Source: Annona cherimola
Taxonomy: Eukaryota > Streptophyta > Magnoliopsida > Magnoliales > Annonaceae
Direction of reading: 5' to 3'
Assembly: GCA_030490835.1 (NCBI GenBank)
Contig: CM059972.1
Coordinates: 54,603,563-54,667,562, forward strand
DNA length: 64,000 nucleotides
Shown here: positions 35,390-48,217 of the stretch, piece by piece
Numbering within the stretch: the stretch's first letter is position 1
How the letters are laid out: every line of letters starts with the position of its first letter
Made by a program: the position numbers and the translations under genes
The notes under the pieces: model-generated
What the model saw: the letters and a program-made list of their open reading frames with translations, nothing else
Database searches by the model: none
What the model was told of the DNA's origin: nothing

Positions 35390-36102
35390 GTGAGTCCCGG
35401 TCCTTTCTATTTATTTATTTGATTTTACTTTTTTTTTCTTTAGTAGGTCATTTTTAGTATCATGCATTGAGGGAAATGCATCTCTCAAGTTTTGGGGGAT
35501 GTATAATTCTCGACCGTAGGTTTGTTTTTCATGTTTTGTTTAGAATGCATATTATGTCAAGTTATGCTAATGAAAGTTATCTATTTTCAATCCATTTTAA
35601 TGAAAATGTGCAAGGTTGAGGAAAATCTTTGACTTGGAATTGAATTCATGAAAAATGTGGCAATTTAGATTAAGGACTATGTGTAAAAGCAATTTGTAAG
35701 TGACATGTGAATGAATCAAGAGAATTTTATAGTACATAATTCTAATTCCAGTACATGTTAATTTTTCAACTGAAATAATAAGAACTGAGTTAAACAAATG
35801 TTAACCAAGTGCTTTAAGGGAATTAATGGATTCAGAAATGGTAATACTTCACAAAAAATCTTCTGCCATGTTCAGTATCCCTAGCAAGTCATCAGAACAA
35901 TAAAAAGGCGGTGATTGACTTAAGCTGAGTAACCAAGACTTGGCATCAACAAATGTCAAGATTCGCGTAAAAAAGTAAAGGAAAATCACAGTAACAATGC
36001 TTTAAAATCAATATCTCCTCAGATACCCTGAAATATTGTGAGGGGATCCAAAAAAAAAAGATCTTCAGATATCCTGAAATATGGTGAGGAGAGTTTTCCA
36101 AT
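35390..36102 (+). other. Athila-like 3' non-coding region
   Basis: No gene. A GCATTGAGGGAAATGCAT word followed by AAGTTTTGGGGGATG (35463-35506) is typical of the region after the last ORF in Athila-group elements and may be a second, internal PPT. Near 36015-36090 a block of about 50 bp, CCTGAAATATGGTGAGG-like, occurs twice, separated by an A-run. Confidence 0.65.
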
Positions 36103-36121
36103 AAGTTTGGGGGGGGGAGAA
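36103..36121 (+). promoter_or_regulatory. Athila-like polypurine tract
   Basis: AAGTTTGGGGGGGGGAGAA lies directly before a TGTGCAGTTGGG sequence that would be the first bases of the 3' LTR. Confidence 0.75.
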
Positions 36122-36504
36122 TGTGCAGTTGGGCAAAAATTGAATCAAGTGAATGATTACCATTTTCTTTGACTAGTTAGTCAGCTTAAACCTTGGTTCA
36201 CCTGTTTGGATTGATTTTCTAACTAGTTTCTTTTGATCAAGAGGAAGATTAGCATGTTGAATTATTACATTGTACTAGAGAATTCTGTCATCTACATGTA
36301 ACTTGGTTCGCAATTGAAAAAAATGAAAATGCATGTCCCATTTTGTGAAATGGAAGATTTTTCAAGTTTAGATTATTCTTGACCTTGTTGAATAGAGAAA
36401 TGGATTGATAGAAGCATAATGAGAAGCAGGTTGAGTTGACAGAGTCCAAATTCATTTGTTCATTCATTCATTCATTGTACTTGTATGTGTTGCTCGAGGA
36501 CTAG
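36122..36504 (+). repeat. Athila-like 3' LTR, 5' part only
   Basis: It starts TGTGCAGTTGGG after the PPT and holds a TTGCTCGAGGACTAG word (36490-36504) known to me from Athila-group elements. It is cut by LTR-A4 at 36505; ACTAG (36500-36504) would be the left target copy. Confidence 0.7.
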
Positions 36505-39500
36505 TGTGAAACCCCAACCTATGTGGGACTCAATGGTATGCATTGAACATATATATTTGATTTATATGTGATTTAAATGAATTTTGAATGATTTATGGAT
36601 GATTTTATGATATTATGATATTTTGCAATTAGGGTTTTAATTAAAAATTGTGATTAAAAATTTAATCGCCAGAGCCCAAAGTGAGTCAGCATGACCCGAG
36701 GAGCTTAACTAGGATTGAAAGGTGAAAATGTGTCATGAATAATCATGTTAATTACCATGATTTAATTTATGAAGATTAAAGTGTAATTATGAAATTAAGA
36801 TGAAAAATGATAGAAAATTCATAACTTGAGGCTTACAAGGCGAATTTCGATGAAATTTGAAAGGTAAGTTCACGACGGTGGGCTCAATCTTATGAATGGA
36901 TTGGATTAAGGGAATCATGATGGGATTAGGGTGATAATTAAATATTTATCCCAAATCCAAAAGATAAATCAAGTGGCCATAACTTGAGTTAGAAATGTCG
37001 GTTTGAGATGAAATTTGAAACGATTGAATAAAATTATGAAATCTATGATATGAATAGAATGGATTGAGCTAATTATCATGAGAATTTTCTTTCTTGGAGA
37101 GCAAGTAAAGTAGATTACTTAAGAGCTAAGCAAAGAGGGCAATTTGGGAAAGGTAAAAATAGAATTTACAAAAATGCCCTAGGAGGTTGCTTAAGCACTA
37201 AGAAAAGTGACTTATAAAAAGAAAAAAAGGAGAGCAAGCTGCTGCACGGCCCAGCAGGGGAGAGAAGGAGAGAGAGAAAGAGAGAGAAGGAGAGAGAGAA
37301 GAGAGGAAAAAGGGAGAAAAAAAGGAATTTTCTCCAAGGGCAGCAGCTAGGGCACGTCCAACCCAGCAAGGAATAGGAGAAAAGAGGAGGAAAAGAAGAA
37401 GAAAAAAGGGAAGGAGAAGCTCGGGAAGCTCGGGGCAAAAAATCGACGAAATTGGGTAAGTACCATTGAGTTAAGCATTCCAACTTCCAAGTTTTCTTCT
37501 TGATATTGAATCATGGTTTCAAATCATTATAAACCTCTAAAGAAAGGTTAATAACATTATGGAATTAAGTATTTATTGAGGGTTTTGCATATGTAATGAA
37601 AAGATATGCAAATATGGGAGCAAAACCGAGAAGAAATGAGGCAGAAATCTAAAATATGGAAGAAATAGTTAATGAACTAGTTTTAGCATAAAAATTTGTG
37701 AAAAGACTCATTATAGGGTGATTAAGGTACGACCCAATTTTTCGATTAAAAGGATAAGCCAGTTGTAAATTAAAAATTCAAGAAAATCAACCTGGACAGG
37801 ATTAAACGGGTGGCAGGATCAGCTGCACCAAAGGATTTTTAATAATTTTTACACAAGGAATTTTGGGCTGAAAATTTTTCAGGATATATAAAACATATTT
37901 CATAGGTATAAATATACCCCATAATTAACTTGATTTGAACTGTCTAAAAATGGATGTTGCTGTCAAGCAAGGTAAAAATACCAAAATAAATATAAATGCT
38001 TAATGTTTTGTGTTGAAAATATTTATTTTTTTAATTCATGTAGTTATTAAGGTATTCTTGAAGTTTCAGATCAAAACTACTTGATTTGATATTAATTCAA
38101 GATTTTGAGAATCCAGTATGCCTGAATTCAGCATTATGGACAACTTAAGGAATAAATCAAGATAAATGTTAAATTCCTGGTTTTTGTGATGGAATTTGAC
38201 TTATAATGGGATATAAATCATGATTTAATATAAGTCATATGATGATTTATGAATAAGCTGCTGATTTTACAAGGTATGGAACCTAGGGTTGCATATATGA
38301 CTCGATTTTCCATTTTTATGTTAAAAATGGTGGGGAAATGAGATTAAATGATTTATGAAATTTATGAAGGGTAAAATAACCTAGGATTAGGTTACATTGT
38401 ATGCCCAAAAGGATTTGGGAAGATAAGCCCCAAATCTGATTTTATGAATTTTATGAATAGGTGTTCAAATGGGATGAAAAAGGTACCCGTAATAGGGAAA
38501 TAAGTTGCTGTTTTGAGAGGAGTTAATATATGAATTTTAAACATATGTTAATACCCTAAATTTGGGTTAATAAAAGTATGGTTTAAGTCTAGAAAATTTA
38601 GATTAAAAATCTGTTTAAACCATGTTGCTAAAGAGAGCGTTGAAATGATAAAAAATGGGTTATAATGTTGCTGTTTTGGAACCCTATGATGAATGGATTA
38701 TAAATCCAAAAATCAAACCTTAAATTATGTGTTAATTAAGGGGTTTAATCATGCTAGAATTAGAGACAAGTTGCTGTGTTGAAAATTTTTAAGAAACACA
38801 TGATTTATGTATGCAGAAATGGACGTATATGAAAAAAAAAGTATGAATACCCGACTTGAAAGACAAGTGGGTTAAGTTAGATGAGCTTATGTAGGTTGGA
38901 AAACTTAAGGAATATAAGTATTTGAAGTCGATGCAAATAAATGAAATATTATTTTCATTTATTTAGGCAAAGGCAAGGAAAAGAATGGAAGGAAATGGAT
39001 TATGACAATCTCAGATAAGCAAGCAAACTTTCTAAAATGATATTTTCTTTCTATATGATGATGTGTGATTGAAATGTTTATGTTTATATTTTAACGAATG
39101 GGCAAGCATAAGTTTTGAAAATGGTGGCTCTAATGAAAAGCCACAAATTTTGAAAAATGACGGCTTTAAAGAAAAACCTTAAGGTTTGCTTCATGGGAAG
39201 CAAGCAATACGTTTTAAGATAAGGATTTTATCATCAGTATTGCCAAAGATTGGCAATGCTTTATATTAATGGATTGAGAAATTTTCTTATGAGTAAGCAA
39301 GTTCTCCATTATAATGTTTTCAAAGGATTTCACGTTTTATGTCGATGGTTTTTTTTTTAAGAATTTACTTTTAAGCAAGCAAGTTCTTTATGATGTTGTT
39401 TCAAAAGTATTTTATAAGAAAAAGGGGAATTTTGCCCTTTTTCACAAAGCAACAAACGTAAATAAGTTTTGAATTTCTTTTATGATATTTCATGATAAAT

Positions 39501-42500
39501 AATTATGTTTGTGAAAGAAAAAGGAAAAGGGGATTTCATTTATGAAAATGATTTGTTTTGCTAGGCCATGATAATTAAATAATAAATGATGATTTGAACA
39601 TAGTCCATATGTTTTGAAATGATATTTGAAAAGTTTTGATTTCTTTTAGATAAGGAAATCTATGTTGAAAATATCTTGAAAAATATTTATGCGGATGTGT
39701 TGAAGGGGATTTAAGGATGACCAACCTCCTATGTTGATTTCATAAAATGGTTTGATTTTGGGTTGCTAAATGGTATGCAAAAGATTATGCAAGCCGTTTA
39801 TGTAAAAATGAAAAAATTGATATGTGGACAAGAAATTAATTTTAAGGTGATTGAGAAGGGGTTAGCACAATTGCAAAACTTTTGTGAGCAAAAGGACCCG
39901 AAATGGAAACCTAGGAAATGTTAGAAAATATATGGCTTAATTTTGAAAATTCAAAGGTTTTGAAATTCTTTTATAAGGATTTTAAGATGTATTATTTTTC
40001 AAACGTTTCAAACGTTTCAAATGTTTATCAAAATTTTTTACTCAAAATATTTCCAAAAGAATTTAAGGAAGGTCATCCTAAAATTAGATTTCAAATGACA
40101 ACTTGTTTAAAGTGGGTGCGGTCGCTTTACAAGTTAACACGGACTGCGGTCTGTGATGTGTTTTTGAAAGAGATTTATTTTAAAAAGACACAGACTTCGG
40201 TCTATGATGTTTTTAAGTTATGGATGCAGACAGAGGTATGTGATCCCGGTTTAAAATGACATGGGCTGCGGTCTGTGTTTCTTCAAACCAAACGGACTAC
40301 GGTCCGTCATAATAATGTACGATGAACCAGTACAAGAAACAGGCAGGTGGTAGAGCACAGTTGGGATGACCGGGGTCCACTCTACATAAGGCCAAGTCCC
40401 TAAGGGATGACAGGAGTGCCAGCGGCTCCCTTCCTGAGATGGGAGCAGGATAAATAAATAGCCGCCTGGCTAGCATGTTGTTAAGGATTCTCTTCCAAAA
40501 GGTAGCATGATCACTTCCTAAGTGTCACTACTGGATGGGAAGAAATGTGTTGCATACGTTTTGTTTTTCAAAAGCCCAAAGATTTGGGATATAAAAGCAT
40601 TTATATGAAAAGTTATCCTAAATTGGATGTTTATGAGCCATTATGTATAAGTTACCCTAAAAGCAGGGTGTTTTACACGAAATGTGTAAATATTAAGAAT
40701 AAAAAGAAATGGTTTCTATGCAAAAGTTTTCATGAAAAGGATTTATGACTTGTTTTCTATAAACAAGCCCAAGATGGGGATCAAGAAAAAGGGTTTATGT
40801 TGAAAAATATTTTGGACATAAGAATGTCCATTTCCAAAAGGTTTATGTGGGAAAAATGGTTGGACATGAGAATGTCCATTTCCTAAAGAGATTTATGTTG
40901 GAACATGTGTGGAAAATGTCCCTTTCTAGAAGAGTTTAAGGGATAAAGGTGTTTATGGACATATGAATGTCCATTGCCAAAAAGGCTTACGGGAAATGTA
41001 TTTTGGACATAAAAATGTCCATTATCAAAGTGTTTATGTTAAAAATGTTTTAGGATGTATAAACGTTCGATTCCAACAAGGTTTACTGTAAGGACCAGGT
41101 ATTTTATTTTATTTTATTTTCATTATAACCTTTCTCTATTTCTGAGGTAACTTATGAACATGCTACTAGGAGTTTATGATATTAATGGATGCATAACATA
41201 TATGAATATGGCATCTAGGGGACATATAGTGCATATATGCATGTATTATGATCTTAGCACATTGAGTATAAATTTAAATGTGTATGATTAGTGTGTCATT
41301 GTTGAGCACTATAACTATTTTTTTCCCTTCGCAGAGTAGGTTGTAGGAGCGAGAAATTAAATTACTAATTGCGACTAGACCCGACCCATGCCCCGGCCCG
41401 ACTCAATGGGTTCAGTTAACATGGGCGGCCCACGCTCTAGGGCTTCATTTTTCCATTTCGCGCCCGACTGTCCTTCCTTCTTCTCCTCTTCTTGTTCTTT
41501 GCTCCTCCTCTTCTTTCTCTTCCACTCAGTTTGAACCACCCATGGATCTCTTAAGGAAAACTATACCGACTGCCTTGAAGGTTATAGATCCTAGTCCGAG
41601 AAGCTCCGAAGCTCCGAATCTCTGCAATCCAAATCTAGGGTCGCTGTTTTGGGAGAAATCACGGTCAAGGTAAGCAGATGTCGCCCCTTCTTGATTTAGT
41701 GATGAAATTTTATGTTAAACATGATGTGAGACTGGTGGGAATGTGTAGCACCTGGAAACTTCATGGTATGAGGCGTAGGGTTCGTAACAGTTAGGGTTCA
41801 TGGGGAATTTGCTTTGAATGTGCGATTTCTATGATGTAAAAGATTTCTTAGCAGCTTTCATATTGTTGAAATGTGACGTGAATTTCTTCGCCTCAAACGA
41901 GAGTATGAATTGAAGGTTCTTTCATTTCGCACCTATCATGTGTTTGATAAAATGCTTGTGTGACAGATTTATATGTTGAATTTAAATTTTGTTGATGTTG
42001 TATGTGTGGTTTGCGACATGTTTCCTTGTCTGTTATGTATGATGTGTTATTTAAAATGGTTGGTTGTAAAAGGGTTATTCATGGCCCATGATTGACATGA
42101 GAGAGGGTTGTTCATGGCCCTTGATAGACATGAGTAGATGATTGGTCGTGTTATTCTATTTATATGTGGTTATATGCATACGATATTGGGAGTGGGTATT
42201 GGACCCCTATGTGTTAGCTTGATCACTACATGTGCATCCATCATTTTACTTATTTCCACTTTGTGCTAACCACTGTCTACTTGCTGGGTCTATTTAGACT
42301 CATATCGTTTGTTATTGTGCCTTTAGATCACAGGCCCGGTGGGGAACTTCAAGATGGGACAAGTTGAAGATCAAATCTGAGAGACCATAGCACAATATTT
42401 TAATTTCAGTTCTTTTAAATTTGTGCTCTTTTGATAATCATATATGTAGACAATTATTGAGGCGGATTCACTTTGACAATTATATTGTATTTGGTATTTC

Positions 42501-43199
42501 GGATTGGATTATAATCCCTGTCTGTGGATGCACATATGCATGATCATTATATTTGCTTGATGTGTAAGGGTAATATTCAATGATTTTCCTTCTATATGAA
42601 TGTCCTTATTATATGAAGATGCAAGTATATAAATATAGGATTGAATGTTACAGATTGAAATGTTTATGAATATCAAGTCATGTATTCCATATTACCCCTT
42701 GTATATTATGGGGAGATGCTGCCAAATTTTTCTTAGATTGTGTAGCACCTATTGACTAGTTATTGAGTATTTCTAGGAATGGGGCGTTGCATTTACGTGG
42801 AAAAATGTTTTAGGACGTATAAACGTCTGTTTCCAACAAGGTTTAAGTGGAAAAATATTTTAGGACGTATGAACATCCAATGCCAAAATGATTTATGTGG
42901 AAAAACATCTTTTTGTGGACATGAGAATGTCCATTGCCAAATATGGTTTATGTCTAGATATTTTGGGACATAAAATGTCCCCTGGCCAAAATGATTTATG
43001 TGAAAAATGTTTTAGGAAATGATTTTCAAGGAAGTCTTGCCCTAAAAGATAAAATGCTTGCTTACTGAGTTATCACTTACGTTTTGTTTTCCGAACCTTA
43101 GACAAGTACTGGAAGACTCAAGTGGTTGAGGACCTAAGAAATGGAAAAAAGGTACGATATAGTATCATGTGGGCTAAAAGGATTAGCCATGGTGAGTGG
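36505..43199 (+). repeat. LTR-A4: long gypsy LTR, interrupted
   Basis: It starts TGTGAAACCCCAACC and runs to 43199, where a further gypsy element begins. A 1705-bp solo LTR (41087-42791) sits within it. A purine-rich leader (37200-37430) precedes a donor-like GGGTAAGTACC at 37456. An acceptor-like TTTATTTAG ends at 38966, with a 48-nt block 38967-39014. Hairpin arrays are at 40139-40310 and at 40813-41060 plus 42804-43000. Its right end is beyond the window. No real gene: the minus-strand frame at 37166-37483 is the complement of the purine-rich leader. Confidence 0.87.
41087..42791 (+). repeat. LTR-B2: solo LTR, TSD TTTAC
   Basis: A 1705-bp unit (TGTAAGGACC...GGGCGTTGCA) is flanked by perfect TTTAC repeats (41082-41086 and 42792-42796). 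It is collinear with LTR-B1 except for the missing block of about 77 bp and small indels. A donor-like CAAG/GTAAGCAG is at 41670 and an acceptor-like CTTTAGATCACAG ends at 42333. No PBS, PPT or coding domain is present. Confidence 0.92.
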
Positions 43200-46100
43200 T
43201 GTGAAATCTTAACCCATGTAGAACCCATATGTATGCATTAATCATATATATGGTATTTATATGTGAATTATTGAATTATGAAGGTTTTATGTGATTTTGC
43301 TAATTATTGCAATTAGGGTTTAGGATTAGCAATAATGATGTGATTAATTATTTTGAGCTAAAATGAGACAATGGGATTAGAGCACATGGTTGTTGATTTA
43401 AATGTGCAAATACATCATGGAAAATCATTTTAATTTATTTAAAATGAATAATGAGCATGGGTGTGATAATTGATAAGTTCAGTGGAAAAATACCGAAAAC
43501 TTCATAACTCAACGCTTGTGAGGCGGATTCAAGTGAAATTTGAAATGAAAATTAATTATGTTGGGCTTGGGACTATGGAATTATTGGGTTATGAAAATTC
43601 TTGATGAAATGAGTGTTATGATTTATTAATCCTATTTCAATTTCAACCGTTAACTTTAAACGGCTATAACGAGAGCTAGAAAAATCGGATTAGGATGAAA
43701 TTTGAAACGGTTGAATGAAATTATGAGATGTTTATTTTGGATGGCTTATATTAAGCTTGAAATGTTGGGAAAATACTTGCATTGAAAAAGGCGAGCTTGG
43801 TTGACTAATGCACCTCAAGAGTACATTGCATTTAATGCTAGAGTACTTGACATAATTGCATGTTTTTAATGGGAGTTGAGGTGTCAAGTGCAGCCCATTT
43901 CTAAGGCATTTTATGCATTAATGTAAAATGAAAATATATACAGAAAATCCAGCAATGAATACACCCTATGATGGAGCTACAAAATGGTCAAAAGAGAGCA
44001 TAGGCAATGTGGCAAGAAGGGACGTCCGAGGGGGCTACCATGCTGATTTTTTAAAAAAAAATTTAATTTTTTTAAATATTCATATATACAATTGACATGC
44101 AAGGACATGAATATAGGTATTCAATTATGTAAATTCAAGTAACAAAAAAATATTTAAATGCAGATGCATGAAGCTGAAAACGTGGACAGCATATGGGGCT
44201 ATTGACGTGCAGAAATATGGTTAGGTTGCTGCCATTTTGATAATTTTTTTACCACCAAATTGAGACATAAATTAAAGGGTAATTAATTGTATAATTTACG
44301 CTTAAATTAGGGTTGAAAAAAAAAGACAAATTGCTGGAAAAATGGACAGCAATGGACGTGATCTATGGAGGCATTGGACGACCATGGATTAAAGTGATTT
44401 TTGGATTTTTCAAAAATGGTAAAATCACATTTTACTAGGCTGTAATCTTGCCAACACATGAAGGTGATAAGAGAGCATTTAAGTGACGTGAAAAATGCCC
44501 AAGAAGTGGGGCCCACAGCTGGAAAAAAATCCAGCTTATAACCCATGCACGTCCATGTAGAAGGATGTTGGAAAAGTTGGCCAAGTGTTGGAATTTTCAC
44601 TCCAAAGCACAGCAGCAGCTCACGTCCATTTTTACCAACCAAGGAAGAAGGAAAAAGAAGAAAAAAAGAGGAGAATTTGTGGAGGAAAATCATCTCCAAG
44701 TGCTAGGGTTTGAATTAGCTCTAAACCAAGTAAGTATACGTGTTGTTTGAGTTGGTTATTTTGGGTTTTTAAATCCAAAATGGAAATATGGAAGGGATGC
44801 TTAAAGAATCTGTAAAATGACAATTTATCATGCTTTTTATTGAATATGTAATGGTTATTAAGTTTTATGCATGAATTTTCATGATTTAGATGATGGAAAT
44901 GAAGTTGGAATGATATATGTGTGGAAACTCAAGTTGATAAACCCTAAATCTAAATGATTAGTTGCTGTTTGATATGGTTGATATGTTTAAGTTATTAAAC
45001 ATTTTTTAATGAATAACATATGTTGATTTGAGCTTAAGGAATGAATTTTAGCAACTATGGAATGTAAAGCGACGTTTATGACCCGAAATCTTCATTTTTA
45101 GGTTAAAAATGCTATGGAAATAGATTTGCATGATTTGTGAATGTTATGTAGGGTAAAATACCATTGGGTTAATTTATTATTGATGCCCAAAAGTATTTGG
45201 GAAAATAAGCTCAAAATCTGATTTTTATAGATTTATGAAATGATGCATAAAGGGAGTGAAAACGGGACTCGAAACGGGTAAGTAACTTGCTGTTTTCAGA
45301 AGCTTTAATTTATGAATGATAAACATGTGTTAATGCCCTGGATTTGAACTAGGAAAAATGGATTTATTTCCAGAAAATTAGGTTTTATTAAACTGCTTAG
45401 GGTCATGTGTCAAAAGACACGTTAAACGGGTTCCAAACGGGTTCCAAATTTGCTGTTTTGGAAACCTATGGAAAGTGGATTTAAATTCCATAAAAATACC
45501 CTAAATGCAGTGATAATTAAGGATAATTAACACGCTGAAATATGGATTAAATTTCAGAGTTAGCAAATTTTATGAAATACATTATGTATGTATTACTAAA
45601 TGGGTTTATGTGAATGAATAAATGTGAATAAGTGATGAATGACTATGAAAAGTGATTTTTGTGCAAAAATGCATAAAAATAAGATGAATTTCATAATTAT
45701 ATATCTGTTTAAAATTTCATGATATTAATTCCAAAATTTTGGACTTGATTTATGAAGTTAAGGCAACAATATGTGCATAGAAGAAACACCCATGCGTGTA
45801 GTTTGGAAAAAATGGACAAATGGCAAAGTGAGGTTAATGAACCTATGTATGGTGATTATTGAATGAATTTTGTGAGATTGAAATGAATACCTTAATTATG
45901 GGGGTTATATATATGTTATGTTATGTGTTAGCCGATGAAATGTGTAAAAACGAGTTGTATATGTGCATAATGAATTGTGAAGTTGAATAAATGATATATG
46001 GGAGTGGAATGGGTTGGAAAACTGAATGAAATACGAGAAAAAGAAATATATGAAAAAAATATATAATTCTCATGTAGGCAAAGGCAAAGAAAAAGCAGAA

Positions 46101-47158
46101 TCGGAAAGCTAAGAGACACAGGTTAACAAGCAAATTTTCTAAATAAATTTTTGTTTTCTAAATTGTTTACATAAATGCAATTTTTGCTTTAGCTTGTTGA
46201 TGAAATTGTGAAAAATATTTCTAATATGTTTAAGGATTGTCATCCCTTAGCAAAATGGTGTTGAATTGATGTTTTTACTTCAAATGCGGTATTATGAAAT
46301 TTTCTTTGATAAATGTTATAGAAAAATGATGTGGTTCTATTTTTATTATTGAAAAACCATGCTAGCATATTAAAGATGGATTTATAAAAAAGTTCATGTG
46401 AGGTTTTAAGCGGACCGATTGTCCCCCCTCAGTGTGGCCAAGTCGCTTAAAATAGGCCTAAGGCCGGCGGTGCCCTCTCTTAAATGGAAGTTAACGTGGA
46501 CGGATGGTCGCCTGGCTAGCTTCTATCCTAAGGGAATTATGATAGTTATGTTCATGTTTTCATATGACATTATGCATATGGTACTCGTGATGGGTACAAG
46601 ATTTCATGTTTTCAAGATATACCTTAGACAAGGTATAAGTTGCTTTTCAAGATGATTTTAAAAGCAAAATGTTACCTAAAATGATATGCCTGTAAAATGC
46701 AAATAGCTTGTTTATTGAGTTTCGACTCACGATTTTGTTTTTCAAACCCAAATACAGGTGAAAGATAGGACATGGTGAAAGAGCAAATACAAGCTTAAGG
46801 AAACAATGGAAAAATTTTAGAATTTTTATGTTATGAGAACTCATGTGAAATGGTTGTAAACTATATGAAGTGTTTTATGTTGATGACTATGATGTATATA
46901 TGCAATGACATCTGATTTAGGCAAGTGTTGAAATATTGCTCGATCATCATGCTGTGTATATGTGTTGAATGGTAGGGAATGACTTAGTTACACATGAGAT
47001 GAATATAGGAGGAATAGAACTTCTATGTGATTATAATTAATGAGATAAATGTCCAATAAAACCCGCCGTGTGACAGGGCAACAATCCTAATCACGTTTAC
47101 CAATCAATACGATCTCGAGGTAAGGGCTAGGATGTGACGCTCGGTTTGGGGCGCGACA
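43200..47158 (+). repeat. 5' LTR of the Tekay-like element (LTR-A5)
   Basis: A 3959-bp LTR starting TGTGAAATC and ending GGCGCGACA, followed by the PBS. A purine-rich leader (44640-44690) precedes a donor-like CCAAGTAAGTATACG at 44730. The acceptor-like CATGTAG ends at 46077 and a 44-nt block, 46078-46121, precedes GTTAACAAGC. The conserved GC-rich block with GGCCAAGTCG and GGCCGGCGG is at 46430-46540. The U5 stem-loop (47071-47090) has two changed bases. It shows that the LTR-A family belongs to chromovirus elements. Confidence 0.93.
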
Positions 47159-47163
47159 GAGCT

Positions 47164-47175
47164 TGGTATCAGAGC
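47164..47175 (+). promoter_or_regulatory. Primer-binding site of the Tekay-like element
   Basis: TGGTATCAGAGC, five bases after the LTR end at 47158. It is complementary to the 3' end of initiator tRNA-Met, as in copia-2. Confidence 0.92.
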
Positions 47176-47414
47176 ATGGATTGGTAAATAGGCGTGGAAG
47201 TTTCTAAATATGGAAAATGATGAGATATGTATGATTATACATGAATATGCATGATTATGTGATGAATTAGATATGATTATGTGATGCTTATGTATGATTA
47301 TAACATGATGAAATACGTGCCATATGATGATTGGGTATGCTTACAATATGATGGAATGCATGTCATATGATGATAAATTATGTTGCAATGCAAATTGATT
47401 GCTATGTTTCACAG

Positions 47415-48217
47415 ATGGCGGATAGGGGTAAGCGGATGATGAGTGCGGAGGAGTTGAAAAAGGAGGAGGAGAGGAGACAACAAAGGAAAGAAAATATACA
47501 CAGGTGGTGGGATCCCAACACAATATTGCACCATTACCATCAATTCCCCCAGGATTTTCACCTATACGCACTCATGATCACACTCAGGAAAGCTACCATG
47601 TCCCCTCAAGTCAACACGGACAAGATCTAGGAGAGCCCTCCAGCTACAAACCTAGAGCACGAGTGCTACTAGGAACCTATCTTGGAATTCCCAGGGATCC
47701 ACGTGTTCCAACTGACAGAGTAGACCCACAGGACCTACAAGACTTTTGGGCAAAGACTCAAGCACCTACACCCCTCGACGCAGGCCCGTGGTATAGGTTC
47801 GTCGATGGATGTGTCTAGTTTCGCTACGGAGCACCTTGGGACAGACTCCATCAACGGGAAGTAGACATGGCCCTCTATATAGAACGGCGTCATGCCGAGG
47901 GAGTCATCGAAATACCTGCAGCTCCTAAACCCGATGAGGTTATGCTATATATAATGGAGAACACAGGTGAAATTGTTCGATTGGCCAAGGTCAATGATGA
48001 TGACGACCCTATGGAATTCCTCGAGCCCTTTGAGGAAGAGGAAGTAGAGGAAGTAGAGGAGGAGATAGTGGAGTTTGTAAGAGAGAATGAGGATGATGAT
48101 AATGATAGTGAAGAGGATGAGGTCCAGGCATGGTCCAACACTAGCACGCTCACGGAGGCACCCTCACAAGTTTCACGTAGACGTAGACATCTAAGGAGAG
48201 GCCCAGGAAGGCGATGA
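47415..48217 (+). pseudogene. Unrecognised acidic ORF between PBS and gag
   Basis: I do not recognise this protein. It could start at ATG 47415 (MADRGKRMMSAEELKKEEE), with a highly charged N-terminal helix-like stretch. After a frame change near 47505-47620 it continues with Pro-rich IPPGFSPIRTH, then a compact part (YLGIPRDPRVPTDRVD..., PWYRFVDG, APWDRLHQREVDMALYIERR, EIPAAPKPDEVMLYI). It ends in a long Glu/Asp run (48010-48130) and a basic tail (RRRRHLRRGPGRR). TAG 47816-47818 breaks it; otherwise the frame stays open for over 700 bases. Length is about 265 residues. Gag starts only 430 bases later. It could be an element-specific extra ORF or a captured host fragment. Confidence 0.55.

Larger units (their letters stand above)
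31221..36504 (+). mobile_element. Athila-like Ty3/gypsy element, 5'-truncated
   Basis: It has RNase H and integrase wording typical of the Athila/Tat branch, a long 3' region with an extra ORF, a PPT and the start of the 3' LTR. The 5' part (5' LTR, gag, protease, most of RT) is cut off by the LTR-A1 insertion or lies beyond it. The 3' LTR is interrupted by LTR-A4 at 36505. As host of both LTR-A1 and LTR-A4 it is probably the oldest insertion in the window. Confidence 0.9.

Noticed and set aside
37166..37483. Minus-strand frame of 105 codons rich in Leu, Ser and Phe (possible membrane protein)
   Set aside because: It is the complement of the purine-rich leader of LTR-A4; the equivalent at 12273-12521 has the same low-complexity origin.
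44307..44699. 130-codon minus-strand frame
   Set aside because: It lies within the 5' LTR of the Tekay-like element, is not conserved in other LTR-A copies and shows no domain.
47164..47175. tRNA-Met gene
   Set aside because: Only the 12-base PBS is present; no cloverleaf sequence surrounds it. The same holds for 27501-27512.
47890..48153. Ser-rich minus-strand frame
   Set aside because: It is antisense to the Glu/Asp run of the extra ORF in the Tekay-like element.
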